NCBI GenBank assembly: GCA_016183815.1
Contig: JACPDW010000023.1
Coordinates: 1-64,000, forward strand
DNA from: Flavobacteriia bacterium
GTDB lineage: Bacteria > Bacteroidota > Bacteroidia > Flavobacteriales_D > Crocinitomicaceae
Length of the DNA stretch: 64,000 nucleotides
Reading direction: 5' to 3'
Shown: in pieces, positions 8,959-20,062 of the stretch
Numbering within the stretch: the first letter of the stretch is position 1
Layout: every line of letters starts with the position of its first letter
The notes under the pieces: generated by a model
Database searches by the model: none
Seen by the model: only the letters and a program-made list of their open reading frames with translations
Told to the model about the DNA's origin: nothing
Made by a program: the position numbers and the translations under genes

Positions 8959-10989
8959 TTAATAAATAGAAAATTCAAAGTCATCATAATACAAATCTGA
9001 ATTTCCTGTATTCCATAAAAAAAAAGAAAACTCATAATTTTCACTATTAATTTGTGGCAAATGATATAAAAGTGAAACTTTTTCCCATTTCCCCTCTTCT
9101 TTTATTAAATTTTCAAGATTATTTGCTTTGTAACAAACATTTTTTCCATCAATATATACTGAAACAACCAAGTCAATCTTTAATGCTGCTTTTTTTAATA
9201 AATAAGAAGAAATTAATAAAGTGTGTTCCTTTTTTTTCAAATTTTTAATCTTTTTTGTTTGGTAAGTTAATCCATAGACAACATTTGATTTATGATGTCC
9301 AGAAAATTTTCCATTAAAAGAATACTCGTCCGTAATAGTATAGTTTTTCCAAGATGTATCAGATAGAGAATTTTCAAAGTTTAATGATTTACTAAGAATT
9401 GGTTTTTTCTTTTTTAAATCTAAAAAGTCTATCAAATCTTGTTTCTTATAATTAGTATAAGTACAAATTGATATTTTACCATTATCCGCAATTTTATTCA
9501 GTTTTGAAAGTATTTCAGGATGTTTTGAATAAATTTCAGAAAGAAAAAATTCGTTTTGCAAAACAATATAATCGTATTTCCATTTTAGTGCATTCTCAAT
9601 TTGTTCTTTTTCATTAACATACATCAAAGCAAATCCTTTTCTTTTCATTAAAATAAAAGGCATATTGGGTGCAACTGCATCAATTACTAAAAATTTTGAA
9701 GATTTTGGAATACCTAAAGATTCAATAAATTTATCAGAGTTTGAATAATTATTTATAATTGCCTTTGTTCTGTCCCAACTTCCTGTTTCTCTTCTTTTTT
9801 CCTGATTTTTAGGTACTTGTAGAATTAAACCAAAAGAAACAATACACAAAATCAAAAATGCAATTAATTTATAAGTAAGCTTTTTTGATACTGGTATCAA
9901 TGAAAGAAAAAATATTAAAAACAGTACAATAGGTAGGTAAAAAGTGTCCAAAAAATAATAATCGTGGGCAGAAAACTGTTTTAACATTGCAATGGTAAAA
10001 ATCAAACATGTAATAAAATAAGTTAGTGCTAAAAATCCAAAATAGTTTGTTGTTTTTTGAACTTTTATTTTTCGAATTAAAACAAAATAAATGAAACTAA
10101 AAATTAGAGTTATTAAGATAAAATAATGAAAAACAGTGAAATAGTCAAAAAACCAATTATTATATACTTTTAAAAATATTTCTTTAGCTTCTTTAAGGTT
10201 TTCTGCTGGCATTAAATGATTTAAAAATATTGAACCATATTTTTCTCTCAAATAAGCGTTATATAAATAGTATGAAAAAATTAAAATTATTGATAATCCA
10301 ACTGGAATCCATTTCGAGATTATTTTTATTTCTTTTTTTAAAATTCTTATAAATTCAATAAATAAAACTGCTACTAAAACAATTGCAAAAGTAGTTCTAG
10401 CAAGTGTTGCTAAAGTAATTAATAGCAAACTAAGGTGAAAATATTTATTCTTATTTTCCTTTAAATATTTATTATAAAAATAAATCCCAATTATGGCATT
10501 GGATAATGAAGGAATGGTAGGAAGAAAGCCACTTTGATAATATACAAAAACGGGTGAAGTCGATGCAAAAACAACTACAAAAAGAGATTTAAAATAATCA
10601 TTTGTGATGTTGTGTGCTAATTTAAATAAAAAAAATAGCCCTAAAAAACTGTAAATTAAAATATACGAACGAAAAACCCAAGGTGATGTATTTCCATAAA
10701 TTTTCATTAAAATAGAACAAATAAAATCATGAATTGGAAAATCCACTGCTGTTACCGTTTTTTCTTCAGGCACACTCCAATTGTTTGGAAATTGATGATT
10801 ATAAACGAATGTTTGTGGTGTAAAAAAATTAAAATCATTGTCTAAAAATCCTAAAGACAAAGCATACCTATCTGATTGAGCCCAAGCATGAATGTGTGAG
10901 GGAAATTCATTGATGTATTTGTGTTGAAATAAAATCCCAAGAAAAATGATTACAAGTAAAACAAGATATTTTTTCAAATTATTTCTCAT
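8959..10989 (-). CDS. Polytopic membrane glycosyltransferase-like protein (GT-C fold) with C-terminal beta-sandwich
   Basis: The 676-residue protein starts with a membrane segment (residues about 8-24), followed by an acidic loop containing WAQSDRY and about ten further hydrophobic segments to residue 390. This layout resembles GT-C enzymes of the dolichyl-phosphate mannosyltransferase/ArnT class, which move a sugar from a polyprenyl carrier. The last 150 residues (about 525-676) lack membrane segments and look like a carbohydrate-binding-module-type jelly roll (FENSLSDTSWKNYT, then KWEKVSLLYHLP). Donor and acceptor are unknown. It lies 34 nt downstream of menD on the same strand and converges with nadB. 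The family assignment is tentative. Confidence 0.6.
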   Translation of the reverse strand: MRNNLKKYLVLLVIIFLGILFQHKYINEFPSHIHAWAQSDRYALSLGFLDNDFNFFTPQTFVYNHQFPNNWSVPEEKTVTAVDFPIHDFICSILMKIYGNTSPWVFRSYILIYSFLGLFFLFKLAHNITNDYFKSLFVVVFASTSPVFVYYQSGFLPTIPSLSNAIIGIYFYNKYLKENKNKYFHLSLLLITLATLARTTFAIVLVAVLFIEFIRILKKEIKIISKWIPVGLSIILIFSYYLYNAYLREKYGSIFLNHLMPAENLKEAKEIFLKVYNNWFFDYFTVFHYFILITLIFSFIYFVLIRKIKVQKTTNYFGFLALTYFITCLIFTIAMLKQFSAHDYYFLDTFYLPIVLFLIFFLSLIPVSKKLTYKLIAFLILCIVSFGLILQVPKNQEKRRETGSWDRTKAIINNYSNSDKFIESLGIPKSSKFLVIDAVAPNMPFILMKRKGFALMYVNEKEQIENALKWKYDYIVLQNEFFLSEIYSKHPEILSKLNKIADNGKISICTYTNYKKQDLIDFLDLKKKKPILSKSLNFENSLSDTSWKNYTITDEYSFNGKFSGHHKSNVVYGLTYQTKKIKNLKKKEHTLLISSYLLKKAALKIDLVVSVYIDGKNVCYKANNLENLIKEEGKWEKVSLLYHLPQINSENYEFSFFLWNTGNSDLYYDDFEFSIY

Positions 10990-11023
10990 GTATTCATTTA
11001 AATGAATTTAAAAAAAGTGATAT

Positions 11024-12709
11024 TTATATTTTTATAAACTTGAAATAATTTTTCAAAATATTTTCATTCTCTTTGTTTTTTGTGTCGATTTCTAAAACAC
11101 AAATTTTTGAATTTTGAGACGAATAAAAACCATTCCAAACATTTTCTAATTCATTGAAATCAGAAGCATAAAAATAGTTTAAGTCATATAAAACACATAA
11201 TTTTTCAATAGAAAAGGAATGTTCAAAAACAAAAGACTTTTCGAAATTTTCAACTTCTGATGGACCATCAATTATTTTAAAAATACTTCCACCTCCATTA
11301 TTTATAACAATTATTTTTAAGTTGGGAACTTCCAGTTGATTCCAAAAAGCATTACTGTCATAAAAAAAAGATAAATCTCCCGTAATAAAAACATGCTTTT
11401 CATTAGCACTCGCATAAGCCGAACCAATGGCAGTACTACTTGAACCATCAATCCCACTCGTACCTCTGTTGCTCCAAATGGATAAAAACTGCTTATGCTC
11501 AAACAATTGTGCATACCTAATTACAGAACTATTGGATAAATGTAAATGAACATTTCTAGACAAATTTTGAAATATCCAATTATAAACAGTAATATCTGAA
11601 AATTCTTTTTCCTTAACAAAAAAAGCACTTTGTTTCTCTTTAATTTTCTCAAATAAAGAGTGAAAATTAGAAGAAAAGGTTCTCTTATTATTTAAATTAA
11701 TCGGTAAAAAAGACAAAAAAGTACTTGGTTCACAATTAAAGATATGAGTCAATTTTTGGTAAGTGTCCATAAATGGAAACAACTGATTAATTCTCCACAA
11801 CAATTGAGGTGGATATTTTCTAAAATATGATTTTATTTTTTTTGAGACTACAGCTCCACCTAAAGTCAGCAAAATATCAGGACATAATTCCTTGTCATTT
11901 AAAGAATTAAGCAAACAATCAATGTTTGAAATTGAAAAATTTCCATAAATATTTGAACTACATTCAGATAAAATCAATACACTTTTATCTTTTGAAATTT
12001 CTTTTAACAATTCATTAACCTCATTTGAGAAACTCATTTGTCCAATTAAGATTATTTTTTTTTCAGCTTGATTCCACATTTTTGAAATGGTCTCTTTTTG
12101 CATTTCATTTAAAGTGTTCGCTTGTTCTATATAATTAAATGAAGTTATCTTAGGTAAATTATTAATATTATTTATTTCGTATAAAGGTTCATTTAATCCT
12201 AAATTGATATGTACTGGTCCTTTTTTAGTTATGCAATAATGAAAAGCGATAGACAACTCTCTATTCATTTCCCAAATTTTTTCTTCATTTAGCGGTTGAT
12301 CATCTAATTGAACAAAGTAATGGCAATGATTTTTAAACACATTTTCTTGAACTATCGTTTGTCCATCTCCTTGATTTACCCAAGCTTTAGGTCTATCGGC
12401 ACTTAAAACAAGTAAAGGGATTTCACGATAAAAACTTTCAGCAATTGCAGGATAATAGTTTAATAAAGCAGAGCCAGAGGTACAAACTAATGCTACTGGT
12501 TTTTGGGTTTGTTGTGCTATTCCTAATGCAATAAAAGCCGCCGATCTCTCATCAGGTATGGTTTCGCAAATAAAATTTGAATTTTGCGAAAATGTAATGA
12601 TAAGCGGTGCGTTTCTTGATCCTGGTGAAAGGATTACATGTTTTATCTGATTTATCAAACAAAAATGGACTAAGTATTGAACGTTTAATTTATCGCTTAT
12701 CGTAATCAT
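11024..12709 (-). CDS. menD: 2-succinyl-5-enolpyruvyl-6-hydroxy-3-cyclohexene-1-carboxylate synthase
   Basis: MenD is a thiamine-diphosphate enzyme that joins 2-oxoglutarate to isochorismate in menaquinone synthesis. The 561-residue protein has the N-terminal motif SPGSRNAPL (residues 29-37), TSGSALLNYYPAIAES and the ThDP/Mg motif GDLSFFYDSNAF followed by NNGGGSIF. Length matches the family. Its ATG lies inside the 3' end of menF (20-nt overlap), and menF makes its substrate isochorismate, so coupling is clear. Confidence 0.96.
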   Translation of the reverse strand: MITISDKLNVQYLVHFCLINQIKHVILSPGSRNAPLIITFSQNSNFICETIPDERSAAFIALGIAQQTQKPVALVCTSGSALLNYYPAIAESFYREIPLLVLSADRPKAWVNQGDGQTIVQENVFKNHCHYFVQLDDQPLNEEKIWEMNRELSIAFHYCITKKGPVHINLGLNEPLYEINNINNLPKITSFNYIEQANTLNEMQKETISKMWNQAEKKIILIGQMSFSNEVNELLKEISKDKSVLILSECSSNIYGNFSISNIDCLLNSLNDKELCPDILLTLGGAVVSKKIKSYFRKYPPQLLWRINQLFPFMDTYQKLTHIFNCEPSTFLSFLPINLNNKRTFSSNFHSLFEKIKEKQSAFFVKEKEFSDITVYNWIFQNLSRNVHLHLSNSSVIRYAQLFEHKQFLSIWSNRGTSGIDGSSSTAIGSAYASANEKHVFITGDLSFFYDSNAFWNQLEVPNLKIIVINNGGGSIFKIIDGPSEVENFEKSFVFEHSFSIEKLCVLYDLNYFYASDFNELENVWNGFYSSQNSKICVLEIDTKNKENENILKNYFKFIKI

Positions 12710-13667
12710 TTCTTATACAATGTATAATTGTTTTGCTTTTATTTTCAGTTTCTATCCACTCCAATTCGGGAATAGACTCCAAAGTATATCCTCCTCCAAT
12801 ATAAAGGTATAATGAATTTTCAAAAGACTGTGCACAACGTATATTTACATACAATTTGCTATAATTATTTTCTACCCAACCTAAATATCCTGTATAAAAT
12901 CTTCGTCTTTGTTGCTCAACAGTCTGAATTAATTGTAATGCTTGCACGTATGGGTATCCACAAACAGCTGGTGTTGGATGAAGAAAATTTGCTATTTCAA
13001 GGGCTGAAAGACCTTTTGGAATAGTAGCTGCAATGTCTGTTCTTAAATGTTTCACTGGTCCTGCTAAAAAATCATAAGTTTCAGAACATTCCACTTCATT
13101 CAATTTTAATTCTTTAAAACATTGGACAATATCCTCTTTTACAATTTCTTGTTCTGTCTTTTCTTTATTTGTCCATTGTCTGTTTTCATCACTTTTTTGT
13201 GTACCAGCCATTGCACAAGTAAAAAGGTTTTGTCTATGTGATTCAATTAAAATTTCAGGAGTTGCTCCAATCCAAGTGCCTAATTTTTTTCCACTAAAAA
13301 GATATACTAACGATTGAGGATACTTTTGACATAAATCCTCATATAAATAAAACAAATTTTTTGCTGAAAACTCAACTTTTTTTACTCTTGAAAAAACAGC
13401 TTTTTCCATTTGCATAAAATTGAGCCCGTTTAATAATTCATGCGCTTGCATATAATATTCACGAGCGTTTACACAATAAGGAATCTCCTCTGAAAAGCTA
13501 AATTCTAAACTTGATTCTTTTTGTTCATTAAATCCAAATATTTCGTCGTCAGCAAAAGAACTTATTATAAACCCTTTATACTCTTTGATGCTTTTTAAAG
13601 GGTAAAATTCTCCACATAAAGTTTCTTTTTCTTTTCCTGGAAAACGATATTTAATAAAATCACTCAA
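12690..13667 (-). CDS. menF: Isochorismate synthase
   Basis: MenF isomerises chorismate to isochorismate, the committed step to menaquinone. The 325-residue protein is compact compared with about 430 residues in E. coli and keeps mainly the chorismate-binding core: GATPEILIE, CAMAGTQ, LRTDIAATIP, HPTPAVCGYP, FYTGYLGW and the final Mg-binding ETENKSK region. The best start is a TTG at 13667, which overlaps the stop of the upstream thioesterase gene by 8 nt. menD overlaps its end. The neighbouring menD decides the assignment against salicylate or siderophore isochorismate synthases. Confidence 0.93.
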   Translation of the reverse strand: MSDFIKYRFPGKEKETLCGEFYPLKSIKEYKGFIISSFADDEIFGFNEQKESSLEFSFSEEIPYCVNAREYYMQAHELLNGLNFMQMEKAVFSRVKKVEFSAKNLFYLYEDLCQKYPQSLVYLFSGKKLGTWIGATPEILIESHRQNLFTCAMAGTQKSDENRQWTNKEKTEQEIVKEDIVQCFKELKLNEVECSETYDFLAGPVKHLRTDIAATIPKGLSALEIANFLHPTPAVCGYPYVQALQLIQTVEQQRRRFYTGYLGWVENNYSKLYVNIRCAQSFENSLYLYIGGGYTLESIPELEWIETENKSKTIIHCIRNDYDKR

Positions 13668-14121
13668 AATCTTTTTTTACAATCATTGTAGTGATTCTAC
13701 CTGTACAAATAAGTTTGTTAGAGTCTTCATTAAAAACATCAACGTTCCAAATATGAGTTTGACGACCAAGATGGATGGGTTTAGCAACAGCAGTTACGAA
13801 ACCACTTTTTACAGTTCGAATATGATTCGCATTAATTTCTAAACCAATAGGAAAAAAACCCTCTTTACACAATAAATCTGACCCAATAGATGCAAGAGAT
13901 TCAATAAGGACGACACTTGCTCCACCATGTAACCAACCCAAAGGTTGATGAGTTCTAAAATCAACGGGCATCTTGGCTTCTATACTATTGTTGTTTAGCT
14001 GAGTAACTTCAATGCCAATGTGTTCCATCATGGTATTTTTACATAATGCATTAATTTGAGAAATATCTGTTGTTTTCCAATTTAAATCTTCCTTGTATTT
14101 GATGAACTTTTTTATTTCCAC
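13660..14121 (-). CDS. menI: Hotdog-fold acyl-CoA thioesterase, probable DHNA-CoA thioesterase
   Basis: The 153-residue PaaI/YdiI-like hotdog thioesterase contains the signature HQPLGWLHGGASVVLIES near residues 79-96, including the HGG and the acidic residue used in catalysis. Because it sits immediately before menF and menD, its likely role is hydrolysis of 1,4-dihydroxy-2-naphthoyl-CoA in menaquinone synthesis. That role is inference from context, and the symbol menI is tentative. The start is a GTG at 14121, 12 nt after the bamA stop. Other members of this family act on phenylacetyl-CoA or entCoA-type substrates, so the enzyme could be broader. Confidence 0.82.
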   Translation of the reverse strand: MEIKKFIKYKEDLNWKTTDISQINALCKNTMMEHIGIEVTQLNNNSIEAKMPVDFRTHQPLGWLHGGASVVLIESLASIGSDLLCKEGFFPIGLEINANHIRTVKSGFVTAVAKPIHLGRQTHIWNVDVFNEDSNKLICTGRITTMIVKKDFE

Positions 14122-14133
14122 TCTTTTAAAAAA

Positions 14134-16704
14134 TTATAATTCTCCCAAATTCATTCCAATCGTAAAGTTTAATTTCCCAAAATATCCTTTATTAAAAATA
14201 GATTGATCACTTTCGCCTTTATAGCCATCTGAATGTGCATCCAAATAATCGAAACCAAATCCATAATCCAAACCAAGCATACCAAACATTGGCAAAAACA
14301 CCCTTATACCAATTCCAGCAGCTCTTTTAACATGAAAAGGATTGAAAGATTTAATGGTAGGATAGGTATTCCCAGCTTCTCCAAAAGCCAAGAGATAAAA
14401 AGTTGCCTGAGGATTTAAAGAAATAGGATATCTTAATTCAAGAGTGTATTTGGTAATGATTGGGTCTCCACCTGAAGAATTCAAGGAATTGTCGTCATAT
14501 CCTCTTAAAGCGATAATTTCACGACCTCCAAACTGCTGCATTCCACTCAATCCATTTCCACCTAGATAAAATCTTTCAAAAGGTGTTAAACCTTTTTTAG
14601 CATTATAAAATCCCATAAATCCAAAGCCAATTCTCGGCATCAAAACTAATTTTTTATCATTTGTAAGCGGCAAAAACCATTCACCAGTAAATTTAATTTT
14701 ATAGTACTCTAAATATTGGAATTTATCTTTATTTGTCAATTCTGTTTTTGATTGAAAAGACTTGTCCATATAAGAATAAGGAAGAGTACCTTTAGCATTA
14801 AAGGCAATTTTAGACCCTTCTTTAGGATAAATTGGATTATCGATTGAATTTCTAGCTAAAATATATTTAAAACTAATGTCGTTGGCAAACCCTTTTTCTT
14901 TTCGAAATAAGTCGAAATAATCAACATAACGAACATCATAATACTGATAAGACAATTCATAATTGACATTAAAATAATCATCTGGTATTTTTTTTCTTCT
15001 ACCATAACCAATTCCTATTCCTGTAATTGATAATCCTTGATAATCAGGATTCTTTTTACTCAAAGAGTTAACACTTTGATTAAGTTGAGTGTGATTTAAC
15101 CAAATTGTAAATGAGTTTGGTTTTTTACCACCCATCCATGGCTCAGTAAATGAAAAAGTGTAACCTTGATAATATCTACCTGTTGATTGAGCTCTTAAAG
15201 ACAAACGCTGACCATCACCTGTAGGCAAAGGCGACCATGCTGATTTATTGAAAAAATTTTGTATCGAAAAGTTATTAAAAGTTAGTCCCAACGTTCCAAT
15301 TAGACCAGCACCTCCACTTGTTCTTTGACCACCATAACCACCAGACAGTTCAATTTGATCAGAGGATTTTTCTTCGACAACATATTCAATATCCACCGTT
15401 CCATCTTGTGGGTTAGGCATTGGATTTACTTGAAAAGCTTGTTCATTAAAATATCCAAGTTGAGCTAATTCCCTTTGCGTTCTAATAATGTCGTTTCTAT
15501 TAAACAAATCACCAGGTTTTGTACGTATCTCACGACGAATTACGTTTTCATTTGTTTTGTCATTTCCTTTGATAATAATTCTTTTTACTCTTGCTTCTTT
15601 CCCTTCAATTATTCTCATCTGATAAGATATGTAATTGTCTTTCACGCCAGCTTCAATAGCATTAATTTGGAAAAACAAATACCCTCTGTCCATATATAGT
15701 GAAGAAATGTCTCGACCGTCTTGACTCATGTTTAATCGTTGGTCAAGCAAAGGTTTGTTATAGGTATCACCATTTTTTATTCCTAAAACAGTATCAAGGT
15801 ATGAGCTTCTATATAAAGTATTTCCTATCCAATCAATTTTGCCAAAAAAGTACTTATTTCCTTCTTCAATTTTTATTCTTACAATCAGATTTTTTTTGTC
15901 TTTGCTGAAAACAGTATCGTTTACAATAGAGGCATCTCTTAAGCCGATGGCATAAAACTTATTTAACAAGGCCTCTTTATCTCTATCATATGCCACTTGT
16001 GTAAACTTAGACCTTTTAAATACTCTCCAAAGAGCTTTTTGTTTGGTGTCTTTCATTGCTAATCTCAGTTTCCAAGTTGGTACAAAATGATTTCCTTCAA
16101 TTTCAATTTTTTTAATTCCAACTTTTTTTCCCTTTACAACTGTAATATCAAAAATTTCAGATTCATTGACAAGTGTGTCATTAATTCTATTGATATTTAC
16201 TTGTACATTATAAAATCCTTTTTCTCTAAAAAACCCTTTGATTTTATTACCGGTAGTAAAAACTAAATTTTCAGTAATTGTTTTCCCTGAAAAAAGGTCG
16301 ATTTCTTCGCGGATTTTATCAACTTCTCTTTTTTTAACCCCTTTAAATTTAAATCGTGAAAGTTTTGGTCTTGCTTGTAAAGTGATTGTTAAATACACCA
16401 CTCCGTTAATTTCTTTTTCAACAGCAAACTCTACATTTGAAAACACCTCTTCTTCCCACAATTTTTTAATGGCATTAGTGATTTTATCACCAGGAATCAT
16501 AATTTTTTGACCTTGACGAAGTCCTGTAATCAATAAAATGGCATTATGATCAAAATGGTCAACCCCTTTAATTTTTATTGGACCTAATTCATACTCTTTT
16601 GGTGTTTTATAAGAAAAATCTGAATTTTCTCCTATGCTTGTTGGCGTTTGTCCAAAAATAAAAATTGGGGAAATTATTAAAAAAAGTAAAATTCGAATGT
16701 TCAT
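14134..16704 (-). CDS. bamA: Outer membrane protein assembly factor BamA (Omp85)
   Basis: BamA inserts beta-barrel proteins into the outer membrane. From the ATG at 16704 the 856-residue product begins with a signal peptide (MNIRILLFLIISPIFIFGQ); an upstream in-frame ATG at 16731 would lie inside uppS and is less likely. Residues about 40-430 hold the POTRA repeats, recognisable by GVDHFDHNAILLITGL, IEGNHFVPTWKL and IKGNDKTNENVIRREI. The rest is the Omp85 barrel, ending in a short beta-strand, LNFTIGMNLGEL. It lies 1 nt after uppS, a common pairing in bacteria. Confidence 0.96.
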   Translation of the reverse strand: MNIRILLFLIISPIFIFGQTPTSIGENSDFSYKTPKEYELGPIKIKGVDHFDHNAILLITGLRQGQKIMIPGDKITNAIKKLWEEEVFSNVEFAVEKEINGVVYLTITLQARPKLSRFKFKGVKKREVDKIREEIDLFSGKTITENLVFTTGNKIKGFFREKGFYNVQVNINRINDTLVNESEIFDITVVKGKKVGIKKIEIEGNHFVPTWKLRLAMKDTKQKALWRVFKRSKFTQVAYDRDKEALLNKFYAIGLRDASIVNDTVFSKDKKNLIVRIKIEEGNKYFFGKIDWIGNTLYRSSYLDTVLGIKNGDTYNKPLLDQRLNMSQDGRDISSLYMDRGYLFFQINAIEAGVKDNYISYQMRIIEGKEARVKRIIIKGNDKTNENVIRREIRTKPGDLFNRNDIIRTQRELAQLGYFNEQAFQVNPMPNPQDGTVDIEYVVEEKSSDQIELSGGYGGQRTSGGAGLIGTLGLTFNNFSIQNFFNKSAWSPLPTGDGQRLSLRAQSTGRYYQGYTFSFTEPWMGGKKPNSFTIWLNHTQLNQSVNSLSKKNPDYQGLSITGIGIGYGRRKKIPDDYFNVNYELSYQYYDVRYVDYFDLFRKEKGFANDISFKYILARNSIDNPIYPKEGSKIAFNAKGTLPYSYMDKSFQSKTELTNKDKFQYLEYYKIKFTGEWFLPLTNDKKLVLMPRIGFGFMGFYNAKKGLTPFERFYLGGNGLSGMQQFGGREIIALRGYDDNSLNSSGGDPIITKYTLELRYPISLNPQATFYLLAFGEAGNTYPTIKSFNPFHVKRAAGIGIRVFLPMFGMLGLDYGFGFDYLDAHSDGYKGESDQSIFNKGYFGKLNFTIGMNLGEL

Positions 16705-16705
16705 G

Positions 16706-17443
16706 TTATAGTTGTTCAGTAATTTTTCCAAAACGTCTTTCTCTGTTTTGATAATCTAAAATGGCTTTATATAGGTCTTCATTTGTGAATTCAGGCCAAA
16801 GCACGTCTGTAAAATGTAATTCAGTATAAGCAATTTGCCAAAGTAAAAAATTGCTGATTCTATATTCACCACTTGTTCTGATTAACAATTCAGGGTCGGG
16901 AAAATGTTTAGTACATAAATAATTAGAAATCAATTCATCATCTATTTTATCTATGGAAATTTTATTGTTTTTTACGTCTTTTGATATCTCTTTAATTGCA
17001 TTTGTAATTTCCCATCTTGAACTATAATTTAAAGCAAAAATCAAATGAATATTGTTATTATTTTTGGTTTTGTCCATTGCAAAATTCATCTCATCTTGTA
17101 ATTCTTTAGATAGTTGTGATTGATTGCCTATAAACCACATTCTAACTTTTTTTGCGTGCAAGTCTTCTAATTCATTAGAAATTGATTGAACTAATAATTC
17201 CATTATTCCATCAACTTCATCTTTTGGTCTATTCCAATTTTCAATTGAAAAGGTATATAATGTCAAATATTTAACACCAATTTCTTCAGCTGCTTTTAAA
17301 GTTTCACGTATAGTTTCTACACCAGCATTATGTCCAAACAATCTAAATTCTCCTTGTTTTTTTGCCCAACGACCATTTCCATCCATTATGATGGCAATAT
17401 GCTTTGGCACATTATTAAGATTAATTTGATCAAATAAACTCAT
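16706..17443 (-). CDS. uppS: Isoprenyl transferase (undecaprenyl diphosphate synthase)
   Basis: UppS extends farnesyl diphosphate with eight isopentenyl units in cis to make the C55 lipid carrier for peptidoglycan and surface glycans. The 245-residue protein shows HIAIIMDGNGRWAK (catalytic Asp, residues 16-29), the FSIENWNRP motif and the C-terminal RTSGEYRISNFLLWQ substrate-binding region. Length is typical. It leads a minus-strand series with bamA and the men genes, and has its own promoter upstream between its ATG and the atpC terminator. Confidence 0.97.
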   Translation of the reverse strand: MSLFDQINLNNVPKHIAIIMDGNGRWAKKQGEFRLFGHNAGVETIRETLKAAEEIGVKYLTLYTFSIENWNRPKDEVDGIMELLVQSISNELEDLHAKKVRMWFIGNQSQLSKELQDEMNFAMDKTKNNNNIHLIFALNYSSRWEITNAIKEISKDVKNNKISIDKIDDELISNYLCTKHFPDPELLIRTSGEYRISNFLLWQIAYTELHFTDVLWPEFTNEDLYKAILDYQNRERRFGKITEQL

Positions 17444-17486
17444 AAAAAGTGCAAGATTACGTTTTTATTTCTACTAAATATGTTAA

Positions 17487-17515
17487 CAAAATTAAATATT
17501 CTTTTGGATTAACAA
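17487..17515 (-). promoter_or_regulatory. Candidate uppS promoter (TTG-N18-TAATTTTG)
   Basis: On the minus strand a TTG (17513-17515) precedes a TAATTTTG box (17487-17494) by 18 nt, matching the Bacteroidota -33/-7 pattern. It lies between the atpC terminator and the uppS ATG, the expected place for a new transcript to begin. Confidence 0.55.
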
Positions 17516-17528
17516 TGCTTAACAAAAA

Positions 17529-17555
17529 AGAGGGAATGGTTTCCCGATTCCCTCT
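17529..17555 (-). terminator. Rho-independent terminator after atpC
   Basis: There is a perfect 8-bp stem GAGGGAAT/ATTCCCTC with a 9-nt loop. On the minus strand it is followed by a T run. It begins 21 nt downstream of the atpC stop and separates the atp transcript from uppS. Confidence 0.88.
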
Positions 17556-17575
17556 CGACTTGATTTCGTTTATTA

Positions 17576-17863
17576 TTACTCTGCAAGAACAATGATTTTA
17601 TTTTGTTGCATTTCAACTACTCCTCCTGTTATTGGAATATAAATGATTTTTGAGTCATTGGTGAATTCAACGCCAACCCATTTTTTATTCTCTTTTTCAA
17701 TTGCGTTGGTAGTATTGACTTTTAACTTTCCATTTGTTAGAGCTGAAATTATTGCAGCATGATTGTTCAATATTTGAAAAGAACCATCAATGCCAGGAAG
17801 TTGAACGGCTTCAATTTCGCCTGCAAAAATTTTATTGTCTGGTGTGATAACTTCTAAATACAT
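17576..17863 (-). CDS. atpC: ATP synthase F1 subunit epsilon
   Basis: The 95-residue protein is the beta-sandwich domain of the epsilon subunit, which links the gamma stalk to the c-ring. It starts MYLEVITPDNKIFAGEIEAV, and the fold includes LPGIDGSFQILNNHAAII. The C-terminal two-helix inhibitory domain present in E. coli epsilon (about 139 aa) is absent, as is common in Bacteroidota. It follows atpD after 5 nt and is closed by a strong terminator. Confidence 0.94.
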   Translation of the reverse strand: MYLEVITPDNKIFAGEIEAVQLPGIDGSFQILNNHAAIISALTNGKLKVNTTNAIEKENKKWVGVEFTNDSKIIYIPITGGVVEMQQNKIIVLAE

Positions 17864-17868
17864 AAATA

Positions 17869-19380
<1,512 letters not shown>

Positions 19381-19408
19381 TTATATTTTTTTGTTTTTAA
19401 ATCGGGTG

Positions 19409-19416
19409 CAAAATTA
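19409..19416 (-). promoter_or_regulatory. Candidate atpD promoter -7 box (TAATTTTG)
   Basis: It matches TAnnTTTG on the minus strand, about 35 nt upstream of the atpD ATG. No convincing -33 TTG is seen at 17-21 nt. Confidence 0.4.
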
Positions 19417-19512
19417 GTGAATTTATTTTATTAAATTAGTGTTTTTTTGAAAAAATATTGGAGTTTTTTTTGAAAAATAATCTCTAAATCTCAGTTCGAA
19501 AATAAAGAATTT

Positions 19513-20049
19513 TTAAAATTTACTGTTTGAACTGGCAAAATTAAAGTCTTCTAAATGCTCGTTTACAATAATTTTAAACCAATGGGTATAATCCCTCGGG
19601 CGTGATGCCATCTCTTTTCTTAGTAGCTCTAAACCTATCCATTTAAAATCAGACACTTCTAATGGATTTGCTTTTATCTCACCTTCATATTCACCAATAT
19701 ACACTTTATCTAACTCGTTTTCAATTAATCCGTTATCTAATTCAATTTTATATATAAAATGATAGGCGAATTGAACTTCAGTAACAATACCCATTTCTTG
19801 TTTTAATTTTTTATTTATTGTATTTTGTTCATTTTCTCCTTCAATAGGGTGCGAACAACAGGTGTTTGACCACAATCCTTTGGAATGATACTTTTCTACA
19901 GCTCTTTTTTGTATTAATAGTTCGCCTTTTGTATTAAAAATTAAAATTGAAAAAGCTCGATGTAAAAGTCCTTTTTGATGTACTTCCAACTTGTTAGATG
20001 TTCCTATTACATTGTCGTTCTCATCGACTAATATTAACTTTTCTTCCAT
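19513..20049 (-). CDS. idi: Isopentenyl-diphosphate delta-isomerase type 1
   Basis: Idi interconverts isopentenyl and dimethylallyl diphosphates, feeding prenyl chains for undecaprenol and menaquinone. The 178-residue Nudix-fold protein shows HRAFSILIFN, LIQKRA, the active-site cysteine motif SNTCCSHP near residues 62-69 and the Nudix-like KLKQEMGI helix. Length matches the family. It is a single gene with a well-formed promoter upstream. Confidence 0.96.
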   Translation of the reverse strand: MEEKLILVDENDNVIGTSNKLEVHQKGLLHRAFSILIFNTKGELLIQKRAVEKYHSKGLWSNTCCSHPIEGENEQNTINKKLKQEMGIVTEVQFAYHFIYKIELDNGLIENELDKVYIGEYEGEIKANPLEVSDFKWIGLELLRKEMASRPRDYTHWFKIIVNEHLEDFNFASSNSKF

Positions 20050-20062
20050 TATTTATTTAGTT

